DNA from: Flavivirga abyssicola
GTDB taxonomy: Bacteria > Bacteroidota > Bacteroidia > Flavobacteriales > Flavobacteriaceae
Length of the DNA: 64,000 nucleotides
Direction of reading: 5' to 3'
NCBI RefSeq assembly: GCF_030540775.2
Contig: NZ_CP141266.1
Span: 4,265,001-4,329,000 of the forward strand
In this document: positions 1-9,110 of the stretch, one piece after another
How the letters are laid out: every line of letters starts with the position of its first letter
Position numbering within the stretch: position 1 is the first letter of the stretch
Notes under the pieces: model-generated
What the model was told of the DNA's origin: nothing
Databases searched by the model: none
What the model saw: the letters and a program-made list of their open reading frames with translations, nothing else
Made by a program: the position numbers and the translations under genes

Positions 1-497
1 CCACCCCAAAGTAAAAACACAATATCCTTTTTCTTTTCACTTATAGTTTTTATAACAGCATCAGTAAAGGTTTCCCATCCCCTTTTTTGATGGCTCCCTG
101 CTTGATGTGCTCTAACTGTTAACGTTGCATTTAGTAATAACACACCTTGGTCTGCCCATCGCATCAGATTACCACTTTTTGGGTATGAAATTCCTAAATC
201 TGTTTCTATCTCTTTAAAAATATTGATCAATGATGGTGGGTGAGGAATACCATCGTTTACAGAAAAACATAACCCATTTGCTTGTCCACGTCCATGGTAT
301 GGATCTTGACCAATAATTACAACTTTTACATCGTTAAAATGACAATGATTAAAAGCATTAAAAATTTGTTTACCTGGTGGGAAACAAGTTTGAGATTTAT
401 ATTCTGTTTTTACAAAACTTACTAATTCTTTAAAATAAGGTTTATCAAACTCTTCTTTTAAATGAGGCTTCCAGCTTTCGTGAATTTCTACATTCAT
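1..497 (-). CDS. ung: Uracil-DNA glycosylase, 3' end outside window (partial)
   Basis: Family 1 uracil-DNA glycosylase, which removes uracil from DNA to start base excision repair. Reading the minus strand from an ATG at 497 gives [17 protein letters not shown]..., then the water-activating loop [14 protein letters not shown] and the following CFS and PHPPSL segments that are diagnostic of Ung. About 165 residues are visible; the C-terminal part with the HPSPLS-type loop lies before position 1. The start codon lies one base beyond the stop of holA, so the two genes are almost certainly cotranscribed with holA first. Identification is secure; only the C-terminus is unseen. Confidence 0.96.
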   Translation of the reverse strand, partial: MNVEIHESWKPHLKEEFDKPYFKELVSFVKTEYKSQTCFPPGKQIFNAFNHCHFNDVKVVIIGQDPYHGRGQANGLCFSVNDGIPHPPSLINIFKEIETDLGISYPKSGNLMRWADQGVLLLNATLTVRAHQAGSHQKRGWETFTDAVIKTISEKKKDIVFLLWG

Positions 498-498
498 A

Positions 499-1506
499 TC
501 AATTAGATAATATTCTTACTAATAATTCTTTTAATAAATCTCCTTGCGAAACCGCATTAGCCCCTACACCTTTACTTTTCACATCAAAATCTCTTAATGT
601 AGAAACAACCATACTTACTTTACGCATTGGGTAATGCCTTGCTGCCGCTATATATTCATTCACAAAATAGGGGTTAATTTTTAAAGCAGATGCAACATTT
701 CTAGGCGATTTATCGCTTAAACCATGAAAATGAAGTAACTGTGAAAAGAAATTAAAAAGCAAAGACACTGTTACAACCATTGGGTTATCCTTTGGGTTTT
801 CAGCAAAATAATTAATAATTTGATACGCCTTTATGGTATTTCTTTCTCCAATAGCTTTACGTAATTCAAAATTATTATAGTCCTTACTTATGCCTATATT
901 TTCTTCAATATGCTCAGGCGAAATTTGAGTTCCCTTTGGTAAAATAATTTGAAGTTTTTCTAACTCATTATTTATTTTACTTAAATCCGTTCCCAAAAAC
1001 TCAACAAGCATTTGCGCAGCTTTAGGTGAAATAGAATAGTTTTTAGGAGATAACACACGTCGAATCCAATCAGCTACCTGGTTTTCATAAAGTTTTTTGC
1101 TTTCGTAAATTACACCCGTTTTTTTAAGCGTTTTATACAATGACTTACGCTTATCTATCTTTTTATACTTGTAATTAACTACTAAAACGGTTGTAGGTTG
1201 TGGATTTTCTGCATATGAGGCCAGTTTTTCAATAGTCCGTGATAAATCTTGAGCTTCTTTAACAATAACCACCTGATATTCTGCCATCATAGGATAGCGC
1301 TTAGCGTTACTAACAATATCTTCAACAGCTACATCTCGGCCATACAAAACCATTTGATTAAAACCACGTTCCTCTTCAGCCAAAACAGTGCTTTCAATAA
1401 AATCGGAGATCTTATCTATATAATAGGGCTCCTCTCCCATCAAAAAATAGATCGGTTTCAGGTTTTTATTCTTTATATCTGTGACTAATTGTTTGACTTC
1501 GTCCAA
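499..1506 (-). CDS. holA: DNA polymerase III subunit delta
   Basis: Clamp-loader delta subunit, which opens the beta sliding clamp during replication. The 335-residue protein has the expected length and begins [31 protein letters not shown], where the LMGEEPYYI stretch is the typical N-terminal signature of delta. The remainder fits the delta AAA-like fold followed by the helical collar domain (for example the [20 protein letters not shown] segment). It is the first gene of a minus-strand pair with ung, and it is divergent from the HsdR-N-like gene at 1635, so the 1507-1634 gap must hold both promoters. Confidence 0.93.
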   Translation of the reverse strand: MDEVKQLVTDIKNKNLKPIYFLMGEEPYYIDKISDFIESTVLAEEERGFNQMVLYGRDVAVEDIVSNAKRYPMMAEYQVVIVKEAQDLSRTIEKLASYAENPQPTTVLVVNYKYKKIDKRKSLYKTLKKTGVIYESKKLYENQVADWIRRVLSPKNYSISPKAAQMLVEFLGTDLSKINNELEKLQIILPKGTQISPEHIEENIGISKDYNNFELRKAIGERNTIKAYQIINYFAENPKDNPMVVTVSLLFNFFSQLLHFHGLSDKSPRNVASALKINPYFVNEYIAAARHYPMRKVSMVVSTLRDFDVKSKGVGANAVSQGDLLKELLVRILSN

Positions 1507-1634
1507 ACTATTTTAATTTTCGAATTACAAACACTAAAACCAAATTGAGAATTATAATTATTTAAGGATTTAGTACTTGAATATTGTGATTTCTGGTTTT
1601 GTAACTTAACTTTGAAAAAAATCAGGATGCGTTC

Positions 1635-2090
1635 ATGCAAGCACTTAATTTTCCGAAGTTTTCGTTTCGATTCAAAAATAACGAAAATAAAGTTTCTATT
1701 TTCGATAGTATTCGCAAAAAATTTGTGATTTTACAACCCGAAGAATGGGTACGCCAACACTGTGTTCAATATTTAATAAATAACAAAGGGTACCCTAAAT
1801 CTTTAATTAATGTTGAAAAAGAACTGATTATTAACTCTTTAAAAAAACGTTACGATATTGTGGTGTATAATTCTAATGGAAGTATTCATTTAATAGTAGA
1901 ATGCAAGGCTCCGAAAATTGTTATAAACCAAAGTACATTCGATCAAATAGCTCGTTATAATTTAAAGTTAAATGCAACATATTTAATGGTTACAAACGGA
2001 TTAAATCATTATTATTGCCAGATGGATTTTAAAAATGAACGCTATAATTTTTTAAAAGAAATTCCTGATTTTAGTAAGCAGTCGCAGTAA
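1635..2090 (+). CDS. Stand-alone HsdR-N-like PD-(D/E)XK domain protein
   Basis: A 151-residue protein resembling only the N-terminal nuclease domain of type I restriction endonuclease R subunits. It keeps a plausible PD-(D/E)XK active site: Asp74 in KRYDIVVY, Glu89 and Lys91 in LIVECKAP, and a downstream Gln in FDQIARY. No helicase domain follows, and no hsdM or hsdS is nearby, so this is not a restriction system. Such stand-alone proteins are common next to holA in Flavobacteriia (from memory) and have no established function. The last five codons (SKQSQ and stop) are built from the repeat that continues to 2123, so the C-terminus may have been rewritten by the repeat. Confidence 0.8.
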   Translation: MQALNFPKFSFRFKNNENKVSIFDSIRKKFVILQPEEWVRQHCVQYLINNKGYPKSLINVEKELIINSLKKRYDIVVYNSNGSIHLIVECKAPKIVINQSTFDQIARYNLKLNATYLMVTNGLNHYYCQMDFKNERYNFLKEIPDFSKQSQ

Positions 2091-2123
2091 GCAGTGTTCA
2101 GTGTTCAGTGTTCAGTGTTCAGT
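2078..2123 (+). repeat. CAGTGTT heptamer tandem repeat overlapping a stop codon
   Basis: Four exact copies of CAGTGTT (2092-2119) plus a partial CAGT, preceded by degenerate units (CAGTCG, CAGTAAG) that run back into the last codons of the preceding gene. A related array lies at 34999-35029 and a diverged copy on the minus strand at 40308-40340. All three directly follow a stop codon. Confidence 0.9.
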
Positions 2124-2171
2124 AAATATGTAGTAAATAGAAAATAAACTTTTAAACGACACACTTAAAAC

Positions 2172-3161
2172 TTGAAAATAGCAATCGTCATATTGAATTG
2201 GAATGGTAGAAAGCTTTTAGAACAGTTTTTACCATCTGTAATTGAACATTCAAAAGAAGCAGATGTATACGTTGCGGATAATGCGTCGACAGATGATTCA
2301 ATTTCTTTTTTAAAAGGAACTTACCCATCAATTAAAATAATTGAAAACAAAGAAAATGGTGGCTATGCTCAGGGATATAATGAAGCTTTGAAAGATTTGA
2401 ATGCTGATGTTTTTTGTTTACTTAATAGTGATGTAGAAGTTACTAAAAACTGGTTGTTACCCATCTTTGAAACTTTTAAAAAAGAAGCAAATACTGTCAT
2501 CATTCAACCTAAACTACTCGATTATAAAAAGAAAGACTATTTTGAATATGCTGGTGCTGCCGGGGGGTTTATTGATAAGTATGGTTATCCTTATTGTAGA
2601 GGTCGCATTTTTAATACTATTGAAAAGGACTCTGGACAGTTTAATGATAACTCTGAAATATTTTGGGCATCTGGTGCCTGTTTTTTTATCAGAAGACCCG
2701 TATTTCAAGAACTAAATGGGTTAGACAAACACTTTTTCGCGCATATGGAAGAAATAGATTTATGCTGGCGTGCTAAAAATTTAGGATACAACATAAAATA
2801 TATTGGGCAATCTGAAATTTACCATGTTGGTGGTGCTACACTTGATGCGACCAACCCTAAAAAAACTTGTTTAAACTTTAGAAACAGTTTGTTTACATTA
2901 ACTAAAAATGCTAAAGGACTATTATTTCCATTAATACTTGTTAGACTAATTTTAGACGGCATGGCTGGAATGAAGTTTTTGTTTGAATTAAAACCTAAAC
3001 ATACTATAGCAATAATAAAAGCGCACTTCGGATTCTATTATAACTTAAGAAGGTTATTAAAACAACGAAAATCTATAAAAAACAAAATAAAATATTACCA
3101 AAGAACATCCATTGTAGTTGATTATTTCGTAAATAAGAAGACCGATTACGAAAGTTTATAA
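2172..3161 (+). CDS. Glycosyltransferase family 2
   Basis: A cytoplasmic-face GT-A glycosyltransferase of the rhamnosyltransferase/WbbL type, which transfers a sugar from a nucleotide donor to a surface glycan. The start is TTG at 2172, giving MKIAIVILNWNGRKLLEQFLP. The NWNG motif, the DNASTDDS donor-binding segment (about residues 36-43), the NSDVEV metal-binding stretch near residue 85 and the HMEEIDLCWRAKNLGY block near 190 are all typical. The C-terminal 80 residues are basic and hydrophobic, consistent with membrane association. It stands alone here rather than in a polysaccharide cluster, so the acceptor is unknown. Confidence 0.9.
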   Translation: MKIAIVILNWNGRKLLEQFLPSVIEHSKEADVYVADNASTDDSISFLKGTYPSIKIIENKENGGYAQGYNEALKDLNADVFCLLNSDVEVTKNWLLPIFETFKKEANTVIIQPKLLDYKKKDYFEYAGAAGGFIDKYGYPYCRGRIFNTIEKDSGQFNDNSEIFWASGACFFIRRPVFQELNGLDKHFFAHMEEIDLCWRAKNLGYNIKYIGQSEIYHVGGATLDATNPKKTCLNFRNSLFTLTKNAKGLLFPLILVRLILDGMAGMKFLFELKPKHTIAIIKAHFGFYYNLRRLLKQRKSIKNKIKYYQRTSIVVDYFVNKKTDYESL

Positions 3162-3186
3162 ATAGTTAGCAAAAGTTTTGTTAACA

Positions 3187-3219
3187 TTGTTAAAATTTAA
3201 CGTTTTTTATATATTTTTG
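3187..3219 (+). promoter_or_regulatory. Bacteroidota-type promoter for the OmpA-like gene
   Basis: TTG at 3187-3189 and TATTTTTG at 3212-3219 (a fit to the TAnnTTTG -7 box) are separated by 22 bases. The box lies 40 bases before the ATG at 3260. Position and match support it as the promoter. Confidence 0.6.
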
Positions 3220-3259
3220 TTTAATCAATTTTAAGGAAAATAAATCCACACAACATATT

Positions 3260-4099
3260 ATGAAAAGACTTTTATTAATTAGCTTATCTACAACACTTCT
3301 CTTAAGTTCATGTGTTTCTAAAAAACAATTTACAGACTTAGAAGCAAAACAAAAAGAAACTCAAGATTTACTTAATTCCGCAACGGTAAAATTAAATGCC
3401 TGTATAACAGATAAAGCAGCTGCAACAGCAAGAGCTACTGCCTTAGAAGAACAAATAGCAGATTTACGTAAAAATAATGATAATCTACAGGTTTTATCTG
3501 CAAAGGGAGCTAGTAACATCGAGAAAACGTTAGAAAGCATTAAAGAAAAAGATTTAAAAATCACACGCTTACAAGATGCTATTACTAAAAAGGATAGTGT
3601 TACTTTAGCATTAGTAACAAGCTTTAAACGCGAAGTAGGAATCAACGATCCGGATATTGAAGTCAATGTAGAAAAAGGTGTCGTGTTTATTTCTATTGCA
3701 GATAAACTATTATTTAAAAGTGGTAGCTATAATGTAACATCTAAAGCTAAAGATGTTCTTGCAAAAGTTGCTAAAGTTGTAAATAGCAAGCCAGATTTTG
3801 AATGTATGGTAGAAGGACATACAGATAGTGTTCCTTATAAAAAAGAGCCTTTATTAGATAACTGGGATTTAAGTGTTAAACGTTCTACATCTATTATTAG
3901 AGTACTAGAGACTTTAAATGTAAATCCTGGTAGATTAATTGCTGCTGGTCGTAGTTCTTACGTTCCATTAGTAGATAACGATACTGCAGAAAACAGATCA
4001 AAAAACAGACGTACACGTATTGTTGTGCTTCCAAAAATCGATCAGTTTTATGATATGATTGAAAAAGAAATGAAAAATCTTGAAGCTGGAGGAAACTAA
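3260..4099 (+). CDS. OmpA family lipoprotein (peptidoglycan-binding)
   Basis: An outer-membrane lipoprotein that tethers the membrane to peptidoglycan. The N-terminus MKRLLLISLSTTLLLSSC is a lipoprotein signal with the lipidated Cys at residue 18. Residues about 25-115 are Ala/Glu/Lys-rich and predicted coiled coil. Residues about 140-265 are an OmpA C-terminal domain, with the VEGHTDSVPY motif and the NRSKNRRTRI basic motif that holds diaminopimelate. Length is 279 residues. A good -7/-33 promoter precedes it and a strong hairpin terminator follows, so it is probably a single-gene, highly expressed transcript. Confidence 0.92.
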   Translation: MKRLLLISLSTTLLLSSCVSKKQFTDLEAKQKETQDLLNSATVKLNACITDKAAATARATALEEQIADLRKNNDNLQVLSAKGASNIEKTLESIKEKDLKITRLQDAITKKDSVTLALVTSFKREVGINDPDIEVNVEKGVVFISIADKLLFKSGSYNVTSKAKDVLAKVAKVVNSKPDFECMVEGHTDSVPYKKEPLLDNWDLSVKRSTSIIRVLETLNVNPGRLIAAGRSSYVPLVDNDTAENRSKNRRTRIVVLPKIDQFYDMIEKEMKNLEAGGN

Positions 4100-4121
4100 T
4101 CAGTTTTGAAAAACATAAATC

Positions 4122-4153
4122 AAAGCTCAACTTTTTAAGTTGGGCTTTTTTTA
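4122..4153 (+). terminator. Rho-independent terminator after the OmpA-like gene
   Basis: AAAGCTCAACTT (4122-4133) pairs with AAGTTGGGCTTT (4137-4148), a 12-bp stem with one G-T pair and a 3-base loop, followed by a T tract. Confidence 0.85.
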
Positions 4154-4297
4154 TGGGGTTCTATTATTAGAAGATCATTAATAAAATAATAATAGCTAGC
4201 CTATTTTTAAATCCATTAGATTTGTAATTAATATATATTAAATATATGTGTACCAGTGTACATATCCATTGTTGTAAGCAATTTTAAAAACTAACCT

Positions 4298-5518
4298 ATG
4301 AAATACATTCTGCTAATCGGCTTAATCTTATTAAATTTTTCAGGCCATTCTCAAAACGCTATCATTATAGGTGAAACCACCACAATTCATTCAGAAATAC
4401 TAGATGAGGATAGAATGCTGGAAATCTATCTACCTAAAAACTATGAAGAATCAGATAAAACTTATCCCGTTCTCTATTTGCTTGATAGTTATTATAATTT
4501 TTCACATGCTGTAGGCTCCGTTGAATATCTTTATTTGAATGAACTCATTCCTAAGATGATCATTGTGGGTATAAGGAATACTAGGCGCAATCGTGATTTG
4601 ACCCCAGATTCTCCAGAGCTTAGTAAGAAACATAGAGAAAGGATGGGATTAACAGGTGGCGCTGATAAATTTATAGCTTTTCTTGATAAAGAATTAATTC
4701 CGTACGTAGAACAAACATATAAAGCAGCTCCATACAAAATAATCGTTGGACATTCTTTAGGAGGGCTTTTCAACGTTTATACTTTTTTTAAAAAACCAGA
4801 ACTCTTTAATGCATATCTTACCATCAGTCCTAGTTTATGGTATCCAAATGAATTAAATTCTCAAGAATTCGAAAGCATATTTACTGATCATTTAGAACCT
4901 AATAGAACTTTTTATTTAACCTTAGCCAATGAAAATAGTGGAAATATGCGCGGGAATATTCTTAAGTTAAGTGGAGAGTTCAAAAACTATATAAATGCTC
5001 ATAAAGAGACAGGTCTTCGATTCAGATATGACCCAATGCCTGAAGAATCTCATGGTTCTGTAGGGTTACCTTCGATATATAATGGTTTACGCTTTATTTT
5101 TAAACCAACTCAATATGAAATCCCTAAAACCAAAGAAGAAGTTATGCAGCAGGGAGGACCAGATGATGCGATCGAAAAAGTTATTACATACTTCAGTCAA
5201 CTCTCCGAAAAATATGGATATGAAGTGACAAATGAATATGCCTTAACTAATCTTGGCTATGCTTTTCTTAGAATAGAAGATTTAAATGAATATTCTGTAA
5301 ATGCATTTAAAGCCAATGTCGATGCAAACCCAAATTCCCATGATGCATACTCCAATTTAGGAATGGCTTACGAAAAACTCGGCAAATTACAAAAAGCTAA
5401 GGATAGTTATGAGAAAGCATTAAAGATGATTAAGAAAACCGAAGATCCTGAATGGGAATTCTATCAAGCTGACCTGGATAATTTGGAAAAGAAAATAAAG
5501 GCAAAAGATAGCGATTAG
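4298..5518 (+). CDS. Secreted esterase (PF00756 type) with C-terminal TPR
   Basis: An exported alpha/beta hydrolase of the putative-esterase (Fes/esterase D) family. Residues 1-19 are a signal peptide (MKYILLIGLILLNFSGHSQ). The nucleophile elbow is GHSLGG with Ser153, and a candidate catalytic His is His252 in EESHGSVG. Residues about 320-400 form TPR-like helices (SHDAYSNLGMAYEKLGKLQKAK), a fusion seen in Bacteroidota members of this group. The substrate cannot be told; siderophore, acyl-ester or carbohydrate-ester cleavage are all possible. A -7-like TAGATTTG at 4217-4224 and a TGTAC-N4-GTACA inverted repeat at 4249-4262 lie upstream. Confidence 0.83.
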   Translation: MKYILLIGLILLNFSGHSQNAIIIGETTTIHSEILDEDRMLEIYLPKNYEESDKTYPVLYLLDSYYNFSHAVGSVEYLYLNELIPKMIIVGIRNTRRNRDLTPDSPELSKKHRERMGLTGGADKFIAFLDKELIPYVEQTYKAAPYKIIVGHSLGGLFNVYTFFKKPELFNAYLTISPSLWYPNELNSQEFESIFTDHLEPNRTFYLTLANENSGNMRGNILKLSGEFKNYINAHKETGLRFRYDPMPEESHGSVGLPSIYNGLRFIFKPTQYEIPKTKEEVMQQGGPDDAIEKVITYFSQLSEKYGYEVTNEYALTNLGYAFLRIEDLNEYSVNAFKANVDANPNSHDAYSNLGMAYEKLGKLQKAKDSYEKALKMIKKTEDPEWEFYQADLDNLEKKIKAKDSD

Positions 5519-5601
5519 TGTAGATTTAGAAATGATTCTCTTTCCTAGTTTTGTTGCATTTGCTATACACAAAAGCCTTTTTAGAATTTGGTTGTAAAGC
5601 A

Positions 5602-6222
5602 TCAAAAAATCTCCAAACTTCCTTTACCTTCTCTAATAACAACAGGTTCGCTTTCAGATAGGTCTATAACTGTAGATGCCTCATTGTCTCCATAACCACC
5701 ATCAATAACCAAATCAACCAAATTATCCCATTTTTCTAAAATAAGCTCAGGGTCTGTAGTGTATTCAATAACTTCATCCTCATCCCGTATAGAAGTGGAT
5801 ATAATAGGGTTTCCCAGTTGTTTTACAATTTCCAAAGCAATGTTATTATCCGGTACACGAATACCAACTGTCTTTCTTTTTTTAAAAGGATTAGGTAATG
5901 ATTTCGACCCAGGAAGAATGAATGTATAAGGCCCAGGAAGTGCTCTTTTTAAAATCTTAAAAACCGAAGTGTCGATTTGCTTTACATAATCACTTAAGTT
6001 ACTTAAATCACGGCATACAAACGAGAAATTAGACTTTTCTAACTTTACTCCTTTGATTCTCGCAATACGTTCTAAGGCTTTAATATTTGTAATATCGCAC
6101 CCAAGACCATAAACAGTATCTGTTGGGTAAATAATAATTCCTCCACGTTTTAGAATAGCCACTACCCTTTCAACCTCCTTAGGATTAGGATTTTCTTCAT
6201 ATATTCTAAAAAAATCAGCCAT
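5602..6222 (-). CDS. tsaC: L-threonylcarbamoyladenylate synthase (YrdC/Sua5 family)
   Basis: Makes threonylcarbamoyl-AMP for the t6A37 modification of ANN-decoding tRNAs. The 206-residue protein carries the YrdC fold signatures: KRGGIIIYPTDTVYGLGCDI near residue 28, KRKTVGIRVPD, and GNPIISTSI. It is the short form without the extra Sua5 domain. It is divergent from the hydrolase at 6271 with only 48 bases between start codons, so the two share a compact promoter region. The family assignment is firm; the tsaC versus sua5 name is a convention. Confidence 0.9.
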   Translation of the reverse strand: MADFFRIYEENPNPKEVERVVAILKRGGIIIYPTDTVYGLGCDITNIKALERIARIKGVKLEKSNFSFVCRDLSNLSDYVKQIDTSVFKILKRALPGPYTFILPGSKSLPNPFKKRKTVGIRVPDNNIALEIVKQLGNPIISTSIRDEDEVIEYTTDPELILEKWDNLVDLVIDGGYGDNEASTVIDLSESEPVVIREGKGSLEIF

Positions 6223-6270
6223 AATAATTATCTTGCATTATCGTTTTACAAAGTAAATACTATTTTCTTT

Positions 6271-7134
6271 ATGAGAAGTCTAAAATATCATTTCTTAAGC
6301 TTAATCTTTATAATAACATGTCTTAATTGTTCAAATGAAACCGCTGAAGAAGAGATTACTAATAGTTTAGATCCAAGAAGTTACTATGTAGAACAAGATA
6401 TTTCCTATGGCACAGGTAGTGATCAAAAATTTGATTTATATCTACCTGCAAATCGAAATTCAAATACTAAAACAATGATTTTGGTACACGGTGGCGGTTG
6501 GACATCGGGCGATAAGGAAGACATGAATCCTATCAAAGATTTATTGCGATTAGATTTTCCAAATCTAGCTATTGCAAACATCAATTACAGATTAGCTGAT
6601 GCAAACAATGCCCCTTACCCAATGCAAATTGAAGACATTTCTACTATAATTAATTATTTAAAGAATAATAAAACAAAGTATAATATTTCTGAAAGTTTTG
6701 GTTTTATAGGCACCAGTGCTGGCGGACATTTATCGCTCTTATGGAGTTATGCTTTTGATAATGATAATAACACAAAAATGGTTTGCAGTATAGTAGGACC
6801 TACTAATCTCACAGATCCTGCTTATTTAGATAATACAAATACAGAGTTACAAGAATTATTAGATTTATTTGGTATAGATCCGGTAACATCCTTTTTAGAA
6901 GAAGCTAGTCCGCTACATCGTGCTACAGCTTCAGCTCCTCCATCTATTTTGTTTTATGGTGGTAAAGACCCTTTAATTCCTACAACACAAGGAACCGATT
7001 TACGAGATAAGCTCGAAAATCTAGGTGTTGTAAATCAGTTTACTCTATATCCAGATGCAGGTCACGGTTGGGATGGTATAGAATTACTAGACACATGGAC
7101 AAAACTTAAAGTTTTCATAAATAATTATTTGTGA
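6271..7134 (+). CDS. Alpha/beta hydrolase lipoprotein (BD-FAE/esterase-lipase type)
   Basis: A 287-residue exported hydrolase. The N-terminus MRSLKYHFLSLIFIITCLNC looks like a lipoprotein signal with Cys at residue 20, so it is probably surface or periplasmic. The oxyanion motif LVHGGGWTSGDK, the nucleophile elbow GTSAGGHLSLL, the acid region GGKDPLIP and the His in DAGHGWDG form a complete hormone-sensitive-lipase-like set. These enzymes cleave carboxyl esters such as acetyl or feruloyl groups on polysaccharides; the substrate here is unknown. No polysaccharide utilisation locus surrounds it. Confidence 0.85.
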   Translation: MRSLKYHFLSLIFIITCLNCSNETAEEEITNSLDPRSYYVEQDISYGTGSDQKFDLYLPANRNSNTKTMILVHGGGWTSGDKEDMNPIKDLLRLDFPNLAIANINYRLADANNAPYPMQIEDISTIINYLKNNKTKYNISESFGFIGTSAGGHLSLLWSYAFDNDNNTKMVCSIVGPTNLTDPAYLDNTNTELQELLDLFGIDPVTSFLEEASPLHRATASAPPSILFYGGKDPLIPTTQGTDLRDKLENLGVVNQFTLYPDAGHGWDGIELLDTWTKLKVFINNYL

Positions 7135-7176
7135 TCTTATAGTGTAACAATTCATACTTATCTTAGTCTTTATAGT

Positions 7177-8154
7177 ATGCTAAGATCCTTTTATTTTATC
7201 TTTTTTCTAGCTTTTAGTATCAATCTGGCACATGCAAATGATGGTGATACTTATACACCTATTTTTTTTACCCAAGCTGAAGTCTTAAATAATCATATCA
7301 CCAGAATTCCATTTAAACTGGTAGATCATTTAATTGTCGTTGAAGCAGAACTTTTAAATAAAAAAGGAAACTTTATTGTTGATACAGGTTCGGAAACCAT
7401 GATACTTAATAAAGTTCATTTTTCGGATTTTTATAATTATCAAAGAAAAACACAAGAAACTTCTGGTGTAATACAATCGATAGATAATTCATATGAAAGA
7501 AGCGTAAAAGAGTTTGCTTTAGAAAGTTTAAAACTTCGTGATAAAGACTCTGACGTTATTGATATGTCTCACATAGAAAAAAGTAAAAAAATTAAGCTTT
7601 TAGGAGTTATAGGCTATAGTATTTTAAAAGATTATGAAGTTTTTATAGACTTACATCTAAATCAGATAACACTTACTAAAGTAGATCGTTTTGGTAACAA
7701 GTTAAATAATAATGTGTATTTGGAAAAAATTGTAGATAGTTTAACTTTTAACTTAAAAAATCATACCATTGTAATAAACGGGACAATTAATAATCAAAAC
7801 GTTACATTTGGAATAGACTCTGCTGCAGAATTTAACCAAATAAATAGAAAGATTAATAAAAAAGCTTTGAAATATTTTATTCCAAAAAGACGCTTATCTT
7901 TATCTGGAGTTAGTAACAAAAAAATAGAAGTTTTGGCAGGAAAATTGCATCGTGTTAAACTAAGTGAAACTGTTTATTTTGGTCCTATGCTTACTGTTCT
8001 AACAAATTTAAATAAAATGAATAAAGCCTTTGGAACACAATTAGATGGTATTCTGGGATATGAATTTTTTGCTCAGAAAAGAACTATTATTAATTATCAA
8101 AAAGAAAAATTATATTTTATAAATTACCCTATAAACACACAGTGGAGCAAATAA
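7177..8154 (+). CDS. Exported retropepsin-like aspartyl protease, duplicated domain
   Basis: Signal peptide at residues 1-20, then two retropepsin-like lobes. The first holds NFIVDTGSETMILN with catalytic Asp69. The second, about residues 195-320, holds VTFGIDSAAEFNQIN, a DSA variant of the DTG motif. The single-chain, two-lobe arrangement is usual for bacterial clan AA proteins of this length (325 residues). The 3' end overlaps the next gene by 13 bases, which implies translational coupling to the triple-CBM48 protein. The substrate is unknown. Confidence 0.78.
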   Translation: MLRSFYFIFFLAFSINLAHANDGDTYTPIFFTQAEVLNNHITRIPFKLVDHLIVVEAELLNKKGNFIVDTGSETMILNKVHFSDFYNYQRKTQETSGVIQSIDNSYERSVKEFALESLKLRDKDSDVIDMSHIEKSKKIKLLGVIGYSILKDYEVFIDLHLNQITLTKVDRFGNKLNNNVYLEKIVDSLTFNLKNHTIVINGTINNQNVTFGIDSAAEFNQINRKINKKALKYFIPKRRLSLSGVSNKKIEVLAGKLHRVKLSETVYFGPMLTVLTNLNKMNKAFGTQLDGILGYEFFAQKRTIINYQKEKLYFINYPINTQWSK

Positions 8155-9110
8155 AATTACATATCAGTTATTTAATTTTTGCTTTTATAAGCTTCTATTC
8201 GCTTGGACAAAATAATACGTTTAAAGGCTATGAAATAAAAGGAGATACCGTAGTGTTTGCCTTTGATGCAAGAGATTATTCAAAGTTTACTCAAGAGCAT
8301 ACCGAACAAACTCATGATTTTGAGGATTTTGATATTGAAAATGTTGTAGTTTCAGGAGAATTCAATTTATGGTCCAGAGACAACTGGAAAATGAAAAAGA
8401 TAGATGAATTCAATTATGAACTCAGAAAGCATATTGGAGATTTTACAGATGAATTTTCATGGGAATTTAAGTTTGTTATAAACAATGCTTATTGGGCAGA
8501 ACCTTCAAAAAAAGATCCAAACGTTTCTAAAGCTATTAAAAATGGACGTAAACTTCGGGGCGTCTATAACTTAAAGATGTATACCGCTTATCCAAATAAA
8601 GATGGTAATGCCTGTTTTAAATTAAAAGGTTACAAGGATGCAAAAAAAGTAATTTTAGCAGGTTCATTTAATAAATGGAATGAGTCTCTTTTTAAAATGA
8701 ATAAAACGAAAACAGGCTGGGAATTAACTTTACAATTAAAACCAGATGTTTACCAATACCGTTTTATTGTGGATGGTCACTGGATGGAAGATCCCAATAA
8801 CCCCAATAAAACAGAAAACGAGTTCGGCGAATATAATTCTGTAATCGATATAAAAGAATACACAGCATTCAAACTTAAAGGTTATACCAATGCGAGAAAA
8901 GTAATTCTTGCCGGCTCTTTTAATAATTGGAACGAGCACGAATTTGTTATGCGGAAAATGGATTACGGGTGGAAGTATGTAGTCCCTTTATCTGGAGGGA
9001 AACATCACTACAAATTTATTGTAGATGGCGTATGGGTTGTAGACCCTAATAATAGCGTAAAAGAATATGATGGAAACGGCCATGTAAATTCAGTTTGCAT
9101 GGTAAAATAA
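8142..9110 (+). CDS. Exported protein of three tandem CBM48/AMPK-type domains
   Basis: A 322-residue protein starting at GTG 8142, inside the previous gene; this start gives a good signal peptide ending near FYSLGQ. The mature part contains three copies of an AMPK1-type glycogen-binding fold, at about 62-140, 150-236 and 240-322. The second and third are near-repeats: KKVILAGSFNKWNE with YRFIVDGHWMEDPNNPN, and RKVILAGSFNNWNE with YKFIVDGVWVVDPNN. No catalytic domain is present, so it is a pure glucan-binding or scaffold protein. Coupling to a protease gene is unusual. Confidence 0.82.
   Translation: MEQIKLHISYLIFAFISFYSLGQNNTFKGYEIKGDTVVFAFDARDYSKFTQEHTEQTHDFEDFDIENVVVSGEFNLWSRDNWKMKKIDEFNYELRKHIGDFTDEFSWEFKFVINNAYWAEPSKKDPNVSKAIKNGRKLRGVYNLKMYTAYPNKDGNACFKLKGYKDAKKVILAGSFNKWNESLFKMNKTKTGWELTLQLKPDVYQYRFIVDGHWMEDPNNPNKTENEFGEYNSVIDIKEYTAFKLKGYTNARKVILAGSFNNWNEHEFVMRKMDYGWKYVVPLSGGKHHYKFIVDGVWVVDPNNSVKEYDGNGHVNSVCMVK

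Noticed and set aside
1635-2090. Part of a type I restriction-modification system
   Set aside because: No hsdM, hsdS or helicase part is nearby and the ORF is complete by itself.
2092-2123. Possible CRISPR array
   Set aside because: Units are 7 bases without spacers, so this is a tandem repeat, not a CRISPR array.
4249-4262. TGTAC-N4-GTACA as a definite operator
   Set aside because: Arms are only 5 bp in AT-rich DNA and no regulator is adjacent; noted in the gene entry only.
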